64,000 nucleotides of DNA, taken from contig VZDJ01000346.1 of assembly GCA_008694505.1 (NCBI GenBank), positions 9,101,244-9,165,243 of the forward strand. Reading direction: 5' to 3'. The translations under genes and the position numbers were made by a program. The DNA is from Cyanoderma ruficeps. Lineage: Eukaryota > Chordata > Aves > Passeriformes > Timaliidae. This document shows, in pieces, positions 1 through 12,500 of the stretch (its first letter is position 1; every line of letters starts with the position of its first letter). A model generated the notes under the pieces. It was not told where the DNA came from, ran no database searches, and worked only from the letters and a program-made list of their open reading frames with translations.

Positions 1-397
1 AGGAGGAATTGTAAACCTGTTGACCTGAGAGCTTAGTTGTCAAGCACTGAGAAACCTCTTCATGCCTCTCTGCTCAGCCTGTTGTGCCCTGTCTGCCCTA
101 TCTAATGTCATTTCCCACTGAATTTAATGTTGAAGGTTTTTTATTTTTATTAAAAATAAAGTTTTACTGTAGTTTTAAATCTTTAAAATTTGCATTGCAT
201 AAACATAAAATAATTTAAGTCTTAGGATATATTTTGTCAACCCAGAAACTAGATTTTGCAGAGATTACTATGAGGCCAAAGCTACGGGAAGAGATCTTGC
301 ATTTCTATGTTGTAACAGTTGCCACTGGGCAGGCAGCTGCCAAACATCCTGCAACTGACATTGATTCTTACTGGCTTTCATATCCCTTTCCTTTCAG
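1..397 (+). other. VPS13B: VPS13B intron (3' end of an intron that starts before the window)
   Basis: AT-rich intron ending in a clear pyrimidine tract and AG. No repeat or RNA gene was recognised apart from an AT palindrome near 140-160. Confidence 0.8.
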
Positions 398-559
398 AAC
401 CGATGCCCTGAGGCAGAGGAGTTTGTCTTCAGCCATTTTGTGATCTGTAATGACACCCAAGAGACGCTGAGGTTTGGCCAGGTGGATACTGATGAGAATA
501 TTTTGCTGGCTACTCTCCACAGTCACCAGTACAGCTGGCGCTCTCACAAATCCCCACAG
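398..559 (+). CDS. VPS13B: VPS13B exon (window exon 1), 54 codons
   Basis: Acceptor TTTCCTTTCAG and donor GTATGT; phase 0 at both ends. It encodes a beta-rich segment that begins NRCPEAEEFVFSHFV and includes the HSHQYSWRSHKSPQ end. The preceding exons are outside the window. Confidence 0.95.
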
Positions 560-3500
560 GTATGTCAGAAACAGTCTTCCAGGGCAGCATTTGCTGAAGC
601 TGATGGTGGCTTTATGCGCTGACTCTTTGGTTTGCTTTGTGGTTTCAACTATCTCTAAAGCTCCACTTCCTTCAGGAGTCACACACTGGGGCTGCAACAC
701 AGAGAAAAGGTAAACAAAGTATGAGGAAAGCCAGAAGTCTTTAAAAGTTACTCAAGGGTAGAAGTGGATGTGCACTTTTTGTAAAACGAAGCAGTTGTGT
801 GAAGCTTCTGAAAAAAGAAAAGACAGCTTGCCAGGTTTCTATAACTAAGTGATCCATGTTCTCTGAGATGTACATTAGAGGTTTGGGGAATTTTTCTAAC
901 CAATTGTTTTTACCAGAAGCATCTGTTCACTGAAATTGTTTGCAGAACAGGGTCAAACTGGACAAAGCTCTCATCTTAGTGCTTGCCTTAGAAAAGATTT
1001 GAAATTGTCAGAAATGCCCCACTTCTATAGTTTAAATAATACAGTTTCTGGGTTATTGGATTTTTTGTTTAAGGATAAACACTGAAACTGTCGTAAAACA
1101 CTTCTAAACTACCAACAGGAAGTATTTCAATGAAACTATGGAACCATTTAAGTTGAAAAGACCTTTAAAATCATTGAGCCCAATCCAGTACTGCCAAGTC
1201 TACCACTAAACCATGTCCCTAAGTGCCACATCTACATATCTTTTAAAGACTTTCAGGGTTGGTGACTCAGCCATTCCCTGGGCAGCCTGTTCCAATGCTT
1301 GACAACCCTTACCATGAAGCAACTTTTCCTAATATCCAATCTAAACCTTCCTGGCACAACTTGAGGCCATTTCCTCTTGTCCTGTTGTTACTTGGGAGAG
1401 GAGACCAACACTTGGGTGGTGGTGAAAAATAGACTTCTCATCTTAATTCAAGACAGGACAAGAACTTAAATCTAATTTAAAAAGTGTTTATGAAACAGCA
1501 AACCCATTTCTTCTCTTAGTATACACCCAGCTCCTGCTGAGTAGGAAACTACAGACCTGTGCCACCACATTTACTGAGCAGTAGTCCTGCCCTGAAAAAT
1601 TACTAAGATTTTAATGGATCCTGGGAGGAATGTAGTGAATGGGAGTTCCTAACTCCTCCAGAGCCCTAGGAAATACCAGTCTTAGTATATGAGAAAGAAG
1701 GCGAATTTTGAATGGTAATTCTAAACAGGAGTTGTGCCCACTTTCACTGCTTACAAGTTTCAAGTGACACTGGGAAGCAGAGATGGCAAATTCACTGTGG
1801 TTTTCATTCATATGTCAGCTGATGGATATGCAAAACTACTGAATTTTACATGAATGTGATAATCTGTGCAGAGCAAAATCTGCCAGAGTAAACAATTGCA
1901 GCTGACACTGAAGTCAGGGCGTAAGTTAAGAGGAAGCCAAGCTAATAAAGGACCATCTTAGCCCAGCAACAGTAGAGCTGTTATAAAAAGTGTCTGCTGG
2001 TGTAACAGTGACAGAGAGAGGCCTTTGGAGACTTTGAGACTCTGGAGTACTGTACGACCCTTTCCATGTTTTAAAAAAAGACGTGTTTTCTCAAACACGC
2101 AAAATGCCTGTGATGCCCCGTCCCACAGGTGACCAAACCAAGTGGTGACTGTGCTCTGTGCAACTGGGCATGTGTCAGAGTGTGAGACAGGATCCCCACT
2201 CATCAGGTGACATAGGATACAGTTGTTGTAATTCCCTTTGGTTATGTGAGGGAGAAAGAAAGCCAACCAAGTGTAACCTATATTTCATAACCAATTATCA
2301 CTTGCATTTGTAGCAACCACCCAAAATTACATTTAAACCTTTTCATAAATAGGAAGAAGAAGGAAATACTTAAAGCAATGTAAATAAACCCCAAATTAAG
2401 TAAGGCTTTCATCTTAAAAATTTGTTACCTCCATTTCCTGGTTACTTACATAAAATTATTCAGTTGTGAGAATCCTCATTTTAGATAGATCCACATCTAA
2501 AGGTGTAGTTCTGAGAATGGTGTATATTCAGTAATGGTGCAAACTGGAAAGAGTTTTAAAAATTAAATTATCTCAAGCAAGTGAAAAGTTTAAGAGTTAA
2601 AATGACAGCTTACTACCTTTATCTTAGTTGCAACTGAACTGCTAAAAACCACCATCAGAATATATGGCATTAGACATCTAACACCTGGAGAACTTAAACT
2701 GTGCTTAGAGTCACAGACTTGAGCAGTGTAAAATAATCCATTTTCATGGCTGCTATGTGAGTTTCTTATTAAATGAAAAACAAAAGTGCAGGATGAAAGG
2801 TGAAAACATCCATCAGAAAACCAAATCATACATAAGGGAGTGGGTGAGGCGACAGTAGGAGCTTCAGATTAATTTTTCAGATATTCATTCTTCAGCCAAC
2901 AGTTGGTGATGTCAAAGGGTTTCCCCATTCCGTTTTGCTCTGATCGGATTTAGATTCACTGAAGAGTTGGGCTGATAAAAAGTCAGGAGAGTTATGATGG
3001 ATTCCCACGTCCCAGGAGATGGCAAAGCTAACAGCTGACTCCTTACTCAGCCACACTGCTGGCCAGCAGGCTCTTCTAGTAGGGAGGTTATACTTCCCTT
3101 GTCCCAGCTTTTGGAAGAATTTCAAGATGATTTTTGCTCTCTTAACATTTTTAAACAGCCATGTCTTGCTGGGAAATTTAGAGACTGAAAAACAGCACTG
3201 AGGTAATTTCACTGAAACTATATAGAAGCACAGGCTTTCTACACACAGTTGAGATAGAAACAAATTTTCTTTACAAAGGTCTTGTAAAGAGACAACCTTG
3301 GCATTCCCTCTAAGCCTATTCATTTGGTTATTGCGAATACAAGTCATTGTAAATACAGCATTCAGATGGGCAGTTCATCTAACCAGTACAATCCTTTGTC
3401 ATTTTAAATCATACAAAACAACTTTGTTTAAATGTTATCACAAATGTTGTCATGTACATTTTTTTAATGATTAATGCAAATCCTCGAAAAGAAAGCAACA

Positions 3501-6500
3501 ACTCAATCAAGACATCAGGTTGTCCCTGTTATACTATGGCACTTTTCTACTTGTTTCCATGCAAACCTATCTAGCAGTTTGTTATCCAAAGGTCAGAATA
3601 ATGCCCAAGCAAGGACAAACCCTCTGAGTGTCATATTCATGGAATGCTAGATGACTTCATAGTTATGAAATTATTTCATTTCTCATGATAATTCCTGACT
3701 TGCCAAGTTAGTGAATTTTAAGAACTCTGAGAGCAGATTGTAAGATAAATGTGAAATAATCCATACTTCTGGAGTCAGGGACTTCCCTCCAGGCATTAGT
3801 TCATACTTGACTTACTTGACTTACTCTTGGGGATAAAATGAGTTAGGACAAGGTCTTAGATACCACATTCTCTTACTGGGAAAGAAAACCAACTTGCACA
3901 ACTTTGGCTGGCTCATGTTTCTTGTTACACATGCACTAAGAAGCAGCGGTTGCCATGAAATACTTTATTTAACCTCTGCAAAATGTTTTTTTAGTATGGC
4001 AAGGCAGTTCAGTTAAATGAAAATAAATAGTTTTAAAAGGATTGTATTTCTTTTACATTCACATCAATAAAATTCTCCATTTTTCTTTTGCTAATTAAGC
4101 ATAGAGATGCGGTAATTGCCCTTTTAAATTATTTAATACAATTAAATATATATACACCTAAAATATTTTTATAAGCAAATAGTTTTATAATGCTTTATTT
4201 ACATTTAGAAATATTTTATTATAAATGCAACTATGGGCTAAAATTTTAAAAAATGCAACTTTTTTATGTTGCAAAAATAGCTATAGCACACCAAAAATTT
4301 GGATTTATCAGCTCTTGATGGTGTCCCTCCAACTGTTTGGCTTAACTTAAAGCTCCTTGCTTCCTTCATTTTTTCCCTGCCCAGATCCTTTACATTTCAG
4401 GGAACCTAAACTTTCCCTTTTAACTTTCACTCTGATTCCTGCAAGTCTCACTAGGTTGGCTAATATTTCAGTAGTAAGTCTGAGGTCCAATGCTCACTTT
4501 TCTATGCCACTCCATCCCCCACGTTTTCCTCAGATTTCATGAGGTTTTGGCCCCCCTTAGGGATAAAACACCCCCAATTATATAGTCCCTTTCCGAGTTG
4601 GGGTAGGTCCAAAATAGATGGTATTTGAGACTTTAAGCAATTCTATCTAAAACTGCCAGATTTTGTGAGTTCCTTTTGCAGATTTTAATGAAAGTTAGAG
4701 GTCTGTTAGATATCACTAAAAGGGAAGAGAAGATACATCATTCCAGTGCTCTACAGACAACACTGGCTCCTACGTTATTATTGGATCCAGTCTGCACTCC
4801 TTATCTTGATCTTCACATTGTTTTGTGGGATGGGCCCCAGTTACATCAAAAGTCATGTTTGTCTCCAAGACAGCTGTGTTTTTTAGATGAAGTGGAGCAT
4901 ATGATACATAGGGTGAAACTCTGAAGTTAGAAGAGATCAGATCTTCCTAGTAATTTACTCAGAGTTAAGGAATTCTGTCTTGCAAGACAGTAGGCAATTG
5001 GAGGGTCCCACTAGGGATCACAGCAAATGTAAAAACCAGATATCCATGTGAGAGTCCATAGAATGTATTCTGCAGAGATTGTTTGCTTATGAACAGACAG
5101 CAGAAATTGTCTATAACATGCTAGTTATTACGAGTTGTTTTCTCCACACTCAAGCAGAGTCCTCTGAGGAAGCACAGACTGAGGGATTTAAGTTCATCTG
5201 TGTGCTTTCTATGCAGAACATAATGTTGCATACTAGAAGTTTTTAGAATTAGCAGCTCTCAAACCTTTCTACAGTCTCCTTCCGGGGTTACAGTAAATGT
5301 TATCCGCTTTCACTTTCCGTCATCTTTAACTTGAAACGGGAGATACAATGGATAAAAATCAGTTCCTATGTTGAACTGGACAATTGCATCAATGAGAATG
5401 TGGTTTTAAATAAAATATATTTATTTCTTATCAAAGTAAGTAAATATGCCTGAAACTCTGTCATTTTATTGCTACTTAGATAGAATTTGAGGGAAAATAT
5501 ATCTATCACTTTTCTGATCATACACTTAAAAAGTCTTGAGTAGGTACTTGTACTGGTTAGCACATTATTAATACTTTCACTGGAACACATTTAAAAATTT
5601 TTCTATTTCAAATAGTGTGTCTGTGAAGACAAATTCTAAATTTTATAAACTTACTTTTTAAAGGCTACTGGAGTTTTACAAATAGAAATTTTCTATTTAA
5701 GAAAATTTCTATTTCTCCTTTTCATTCTCCTACCAAAAAAAAGATTGAAGCCAAATTTTGATTGAAAAAAAACCTTGGTGAAACCAAGTTAAATCTGGTG
5801 AATCTACAAGCAGAGTAGAAATCAAATTTGCATCACTAAGCATTTTGAGGGCTCAAGCTTTAAATTACTTATACAGCTGAAAATTGATGCCTTTTCTGGA
5901 CAGGCTAAATTCTTAGTCTCACTTTTAATCCCCCATTTTAGTCCTTATGTTTTGTCATATGACACAGTTTTATTCACTCAGATCACATCCTTCATTCACA
6001 GGTCTAGCTGAAAACCTAAGTAAATTTTGAGGAGCACATAGAAACATTCTGTGAAGAGGCATGATAAACATATTCTTTATTTTAATGACAAAGCTTTTCT
6101 AGCCATTTGCTCCAGTAAGAGCAGCTTCATCTTAATCTGCCTCCCTTGAAGTCATTACTATTCCTCTCAAAATAGAAATCCATAATGGCTAAGAATTACA
6201 AATCCAAACCCCAGCCAAGTCTAGTAAAAACAAAACTTTCTGGGTTATCTGCTGGTATATTTCCCTGACAGAAAATGCAGAAATCAAATATTTACACGAA
6301 TGAGTGCCTATCTTCATGTATACAATAGATAGTCTGTTTAAATTCTAAGCTACAAATTTTCGCTTATCACTGGATTGTATTTCTTAGAATGCTTTGAAGT
6401 CCATTTTTTTTGTACCTTAATGCAATGACTTCTCTTTTCTCCTAATATATATCCCATACCTAGCTGTATTTGTTGAACTTTTTTGAACCGAGTATCTAAT

Positions 6501-9500
6501 AAATTCTTAGAATTTGCATGAAGCTTGATAAATTAAAGATTTAACAGCAATTATTGCAAATCTTTAGTATCAGGTCACTTTGATACCTGTTTGGTCAGAG
6601 CAAGGTGTAAATAACACCAAGGTTCTGGGTGCAATCCCTGTATAAGCCATTCACTTAAGAGCTGGACCTGATGATCATTGTGAATCCCTTCCAATTTAGA
6701 AAATTCTGTGAACCTGTAAATCTGTTTTCTGCTAAAATTATGCTAATGTCTGATTATTTAGTTCTCTAAAATCACTGCAATTTTTATTTCCTGCCACACA
6801 GCTCTGCGTCACTTAGTGTCATTTGCTGATTACTTTTAGCCATTTTTCCAGAAATCTCACATTTAAATAACTTAATCATCCAGAGATCCTTTTTTTGTTT
6901 TCACGGAATGCAGTTTCTTGACTCAAAAGTAAACTTATACAGCACCCAGTTCTTATACTGTTAGGTCATTAATACAAATATATTAGATATCTTTAAAGTA
7001 AATTATGAAGAACATATCCTTCACATTTACCAGTATGCAAATTCTATGTTTGTAAAATAAGAAAATGCCACTATATGATAATAGCTCTTCTTTATTTTTC
7101 TTTCTGAACCTTGAAGTTAAATGCAGACTAATCACTACAAAGAAAATTAGTAAGGCAGCGTTTGGGAGCTAATGACTGCTCAGGGAAAGCTGACAGCATG
7201 TTCCTTGGGAACATTCAACTCGTGAGCAAAGCTGTTTATACAGGGTGGGAGACATCCTAATGTTGTAGCTACATGTAATTACTAATCCTCAATTATGGCA
7301 TTTACATGACATCTATCTTTGGAGCATACAGTGTTTTCTGGGCCTGCTAGCTCAGACTGACCACTTAAGTACCTTTTCTCATTATTTGGCTGTCATTTCC
7401 AGCTACCATTCTCTCCAAAGTAAACAGTTTTCTTGTTTCTCCTAATTTTCATATGTGATGAGATTTATTCCCAGCTGCCTCTGTAAGAAACTGAATAGAT
7501 TCCAGCCACTGCAATTGGATTTTTTTTGTTGTTTTCTTTTTCCTTTTCTTTGACTAATACTTCAGAATCAAAGTGACATGTTTGTTTATGAGTTTGACTA
7601 TCCTAGTACAGCCTCCCTCAACATAACCTTGAATATAAATCCAGATGCCTGTCCTTGCACACACAGGCACGTATCAGCCTTTGTGCTTCCAGCATAAAAC
7701 TCATTTGAATCTGAATGCAACAGTCATCACCCTTGCAAATTCAAAAGCCACCCGCTGAATGGATGTTATTGTTCTGTGTGTAACTTGTGCTGAGGATACC
7801 ACAAATTGCAAACAGGCTACTGAGTTGTAATATCTTTGAAAGTTATTGCTGTGGTTGTTTCTTATAAGAATGGAGGAAACCCCAACATCCAGCCCTTTTC
7901 TAAATCCAACTGACCAGACCCATGGTGAATGCTATCTCTTTCTGGAAACAAATCACAGAAGAACACGGTATTTACAGGTTTCAGTTTTTGCTAATGTAAA
8001 TAATCAATCTTTGGGCCTGATCCTGTTCTCAATTACTTAAATTAATTAATGACAGATGTCCAAAATCAGAGTGAAATTCAACCCTCAAGAGAGAATTCCC
8101 ACAAGGCCTTCATATGACTGTTTTAAAGAACTTAAGTGATGCTTAGACTCTGTGCTGGCCCTCTGCAAAGAATAAATTTTACCCAGAATGCTTATTGCTT
8201 TGATCCCTTATATATAACTCACATCCTTAAGTTTGCACAGCCACAAAAGATCTATAGAGAGCTAAATAGCCAGATCTTCAGCTGGTGTAAATTTATGTAA
8301 CTTCATTGACCTACATGGAAAAGTACCAATTTTCACTACTCTGGCTTAAAGAATCTCCATGGGACAGAGGTAAGTGCGTATGGTGGGTAAATGGATGAAA
8401 GGCTCTTCAAATGATGAAAGACTATATTGCTCTGGAAGTGATTTAAGTTAAACTGGAAAAAAGCCACTCCTTTTCCGGAATAAATCACATAGGGAGTATA
8501 ATTATGCAGTTAAATTTCTTCTCATGCAGTCAAGCTTGAACTTACCACCACATTTGTGTAAGAAATGAAATGTTTCCCATCTCTCAGCAATATACCACAT
8601 TCTGCATTTAACAGGCACATACGTGCAAGCTATACAAGTACTTCTTTATTTTTGAAGGGAAGAGTATTTGTTATTTTCTATTTTATTCTAAAGGCAAAAA
8701 ATATGGCGTGAACCTGCGTTCCATATCACCTTGCTGGTAATAGAATGGGCTTCTAGAACAATTTCAAAGGCAGTGGAGAACATCTATTTCCTGTTTTATG
8801 CTCTCTAATCTACTTGCCCTTTTTTTGTGAACAGTTGTGTGCCTGGATGTTAAATATACTTTTAAAGCAGGCAATTTATAGAAATGCATGATTCAGAGCT
8901 ATTTTATGGTAGCTTCTATTGTTGTTGGCTATTTTATTGTTGCTTCTTCAGATTGTGCCTGAAATCACAGAATTACAGATGGAATGGATCATTCAGACAA
9001 CTGGTGTGCTTAACATTGCTGAGATTTCAAACCAAGAATATTTCTCTGTCATGGGAATTTATATCCTACTGCAAGGCACTTTTTCTCCCCCAGTTATGTA
9101 TTGAACTAGTAATTTCTTTCTTTCCAGCTGTTGCACATCTGTATTGAAGGCTGGGGAAACTGGCGGTGGTCTGAGCCATTCAGTGTGGACAATACAGGGA
9201 CCTTTATTCGCACCATCCAGTACAAGGGCCGGACAGCATCGCTTATTATCAAGGTTCAGCAGCTCAGTGGAGTGCAGAAACAAGTAAGGATTTAATCCAG
9301 TTAGGAAAAAATAACATGAGTAATTTAAACTGTTGCCTATTCATGAATTAGTCACTTTGTTATTTATTCCCTCCTACTGGGATCTGCAAAAAACAAGCAT
9401 AGCAGTCTTTTGGGGCTATTTGGGGAAATTTTTACAACTTTTGTCTTCGCTTTGGTGTCGATCTTAGCATTTAAACACTCAGTTACCAATATGTATTTTA

Positions 9501-12500
9501 TATGCTCCAGTAAACATCCCTTTGCGTGGTTCATAAGTTCTGACAGTGCTAAGTTACACAATCTCTTACATGTTTTAAGCTCTTGAGAAACAGATTTTTC
9601 TCTTAATTTTTTTTAAGAAACTGTTCATAATATATTCTGGGTTGTAATTCAGGCCTACATATTTTTTCAAGTGAAAGAATTACCAAATTAACATTTGAAA
9701 ATGAGCTGCTGTGCAGTAACTTTCCCTTTACTGTTTTTGTAAAGAGATGTGTAATAACACTGCAGCCGTTCTGCCTGCATTGGCAGAAGCCAGAGCATGT
9801 GGTGGACAGAACATGCTCATCTCATGGATGTGGCAAAGCTGTACTGCACCACAGCAGTGCAGCTGACCAGACAGGAGCAGTGCCTGGTGTCACTGAAAGC
9901 CCTGCTGAGTTTTCACATGGTGGGCTGTAGCTGTGGTTTGTGCCCTCCTTCATGAAAAAAGAAATGATGATGGTTGTATAGGGATACACATGGAATGATG
10001 TTCCCTGCTGCAGCCTGGAAAAAGTCAGATACATCTTTACAATAAACAATTCGTGCATGATGGACAGCAACAACGCCAAGTCTAATTTGGTCATTTTCTA
10101 GGTGTGTGCACTTAAATACAGAAACACGTTACAGTCATTTAATGAAATTATAAGCTTTTAAATGGCATTCATACTGTGAAAGGTCGGGATCATTGGCTTG
10201 GGATGGGAATGTGAGGTATCAGTAGAAACCTTTCTGAAGTACATCCCTGTGACTGCTCAGAAATGTCTCAACATTCAGAGACCATAAAGGACCAAACCAG
10301 AACTGTCAGCCATAGGCAGTACTGCTGGGTTCAGTGGGAAGGAAAGTGGATACTGTTTTAGCAATATTTCAGGCATTTTAATGCCTAGATTTCTATGAAA
10401 TTGGACATACATTTGGCCAATAAAAATAATGTTTTACCAGTCACTGCCTTCAGCAGTGCTTGGGAAAACCTAAAGCAGGGAGATTATTCTTCTACAGGTT
10501 TTCACTCTCTAATTCAATTTTGACATTTTTTCACAATTGTTTGCATAAGAGCTGTATTTTTTGTGTTTTAGATCCTAATCTGTGGAAGACAGACAGTCTG
10601 TAGTTACCTTTCTGAAAGTATTGAACTGAAAGTGGTTCAGCATTACATTAGTCAAGATGGACAGGCTGTTGTTAAAGAACACATCAACTGCCTTGCAGCC
10701 AAGCAGAAATTGCCTTCATATATCCTAGAAAACAATGAGCTCACTGAGTTGAGTGTGAAATCTACAGGAGATGAAGACTGGTCCCAAGATGTATGTCTGA
10801 GTTCTAAACACACAGAGCACAGCACTGTCATTCAGGTATGACTAGAAATGGGTATATGGAACAGACCTTTAAAAACATCTGAGGGAACTGAGCACTTTGC
10901 ATTTAGACTTCTATTTGATATAATGAAATAGTGAATGTTATCATCCTGAAATAATGTTAGTGTAATGCTGATCTTTCTACAAACAGGTACCATCTTCAAA
11001 GAGTTCAATTACATATGTGTGGTGCACAATTTTGACTTTAGAGCCCAATTCGCATGTGCAACAGCGATTGGTAAGTACATTTAATGTCTCTGAAATCTAA
11101 ATGCTTATATGTCATATAATAAAGGTCAGAAGATTTATCACTGTAAATATTTATCAATAGTTTGTTTCAACAGTTGTAATACTGAAATAAAATTGGCTTT
11201 AAATTGGTGTATTTTTTTTTCTTTCTGTAGATTGTTTTCAGCCCTCTTTTCATTGTAAGGAGCCATCTTCCAGACCCTATTATCATACATATAGAGAAAA
11301 GAAGCCTGGGACTGAATGAAACACAAGTGATTCCAGGGAAAGGACAAGAGAAAGCTCTGCAAAATATAGAACCTGATCTTACACACCACCTGACTTTTCA
11401 AGCCAGGTAAAATACTCATTTTCCTTGAAAATGGTTCACTTGTATGGAAAAGAAAAAATAATTTACACTTCAACAACTTCTGCATTTTTTCCAGAAGTAT
11501 GCCAAGCCCAGAGGGGGTATGACAGAACAAGTATATGTAGCTGAAATGATACTGAATAAAATATTAAATTTTGTATAACTATCCTAAGCACACTGCCATT
11601 TGTTTAATTAAGCAGTCCATATTCTTGTGCTTTAAAAATAAATTCCTGGATTATCTTGAAATTTTTTTTGGAGAATACTTAAAGAGTTTTTTAGGGTCAT
11701 TACACTGTCATAACAAATCCATGCATGTCAGTAAATTCCCAGGAACTTGCAGGACATCGTAACTTGAATCATCCACGATTACCATGAGAGTGTTCTTGCT
11801 GCAGAGTACACTTGGGAAGCCTCATTAGAGAAAATGTTAATGCTAATGCTTGATCTTGTTGTGTGACTGAATCTGTTTTCAATGACAGGGAAGAAGATGA
11901 TCCATCAGAGTGTGCAGTCCCTATCTCAACCACTCTGATTAAACAGATAGCGACTAAATCCCATCCGGGTGGCAACGTCAGCCAAGTGCTCTCCGAGTTC
12001 TATGGCATTGCTAGTCCTCCCCAGCCTGCATGGCCTTATAATAGGAAGGATTCAGACAGGTAATTCCTTGCTAAACCTTCTTCATGACTGTTGCATTGCC
12101 TTTCCAAATAAGCTGAAATCACATTCTGGAAGACTATGTGTGATGAACATTGAATATATTTTCTGCCATTACATGATTCCTGCATGTAAACTGCAGAATC
12201 TGTGGCAGGTGGGGAAAAAAATAGGTCAGCCTCAGGGCTGCCCTTGTTTACACTGAGAAGATTGCATCAGTATGGACTTTATAAAAATGGAACCATTTTT
12301 TTGTGAATGCACTTTCTTTACTGCAGCTCTAGAGGCTCTTGTTTATTCAGCTGCTGTTTGTTTCAGTAGAGAAACAGGGAGTTGCTGTAGAAGTAGCTGT
12401 TGGGGAAACAAAAAGGAAATGTGATTTGATCACTACAAAAGACAGGTTTAGCTCTGAAGGACAGTGGTAACTCTGTTAAGGCATTTATTAGTTGACTAAA

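Larger units (their letters stand above)
560..9127 (+). other. VPS13B: VPS13B intron of 8.6 kb
   Basis: This is the longest intron in the window. It holds a CR1 fragment (about 1141-1411), a short inverted repeat (5680-5714) and a tRNA-Ile/CR1 SINE (about 6588-6712). The rest is AT-rich sequence without a gene signal. The short open frames on either strand, including one of 151 codons at 2892-3347 on the - strand, look like chance. Confidence 0.85.

Noticed and set aside
2892..3347. 151-codon open frame on the - strand
   Set aside because: It lies in a VPS13B intron, resembles no family I know, and has no promoter, splice or compositional sign of coding.
8955..8985. aatcacagaattacagatgg, CR1-tail-like
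   Set aside because: Only about 25 bases resemble the tail, and the following sequence does not continue as CR1.
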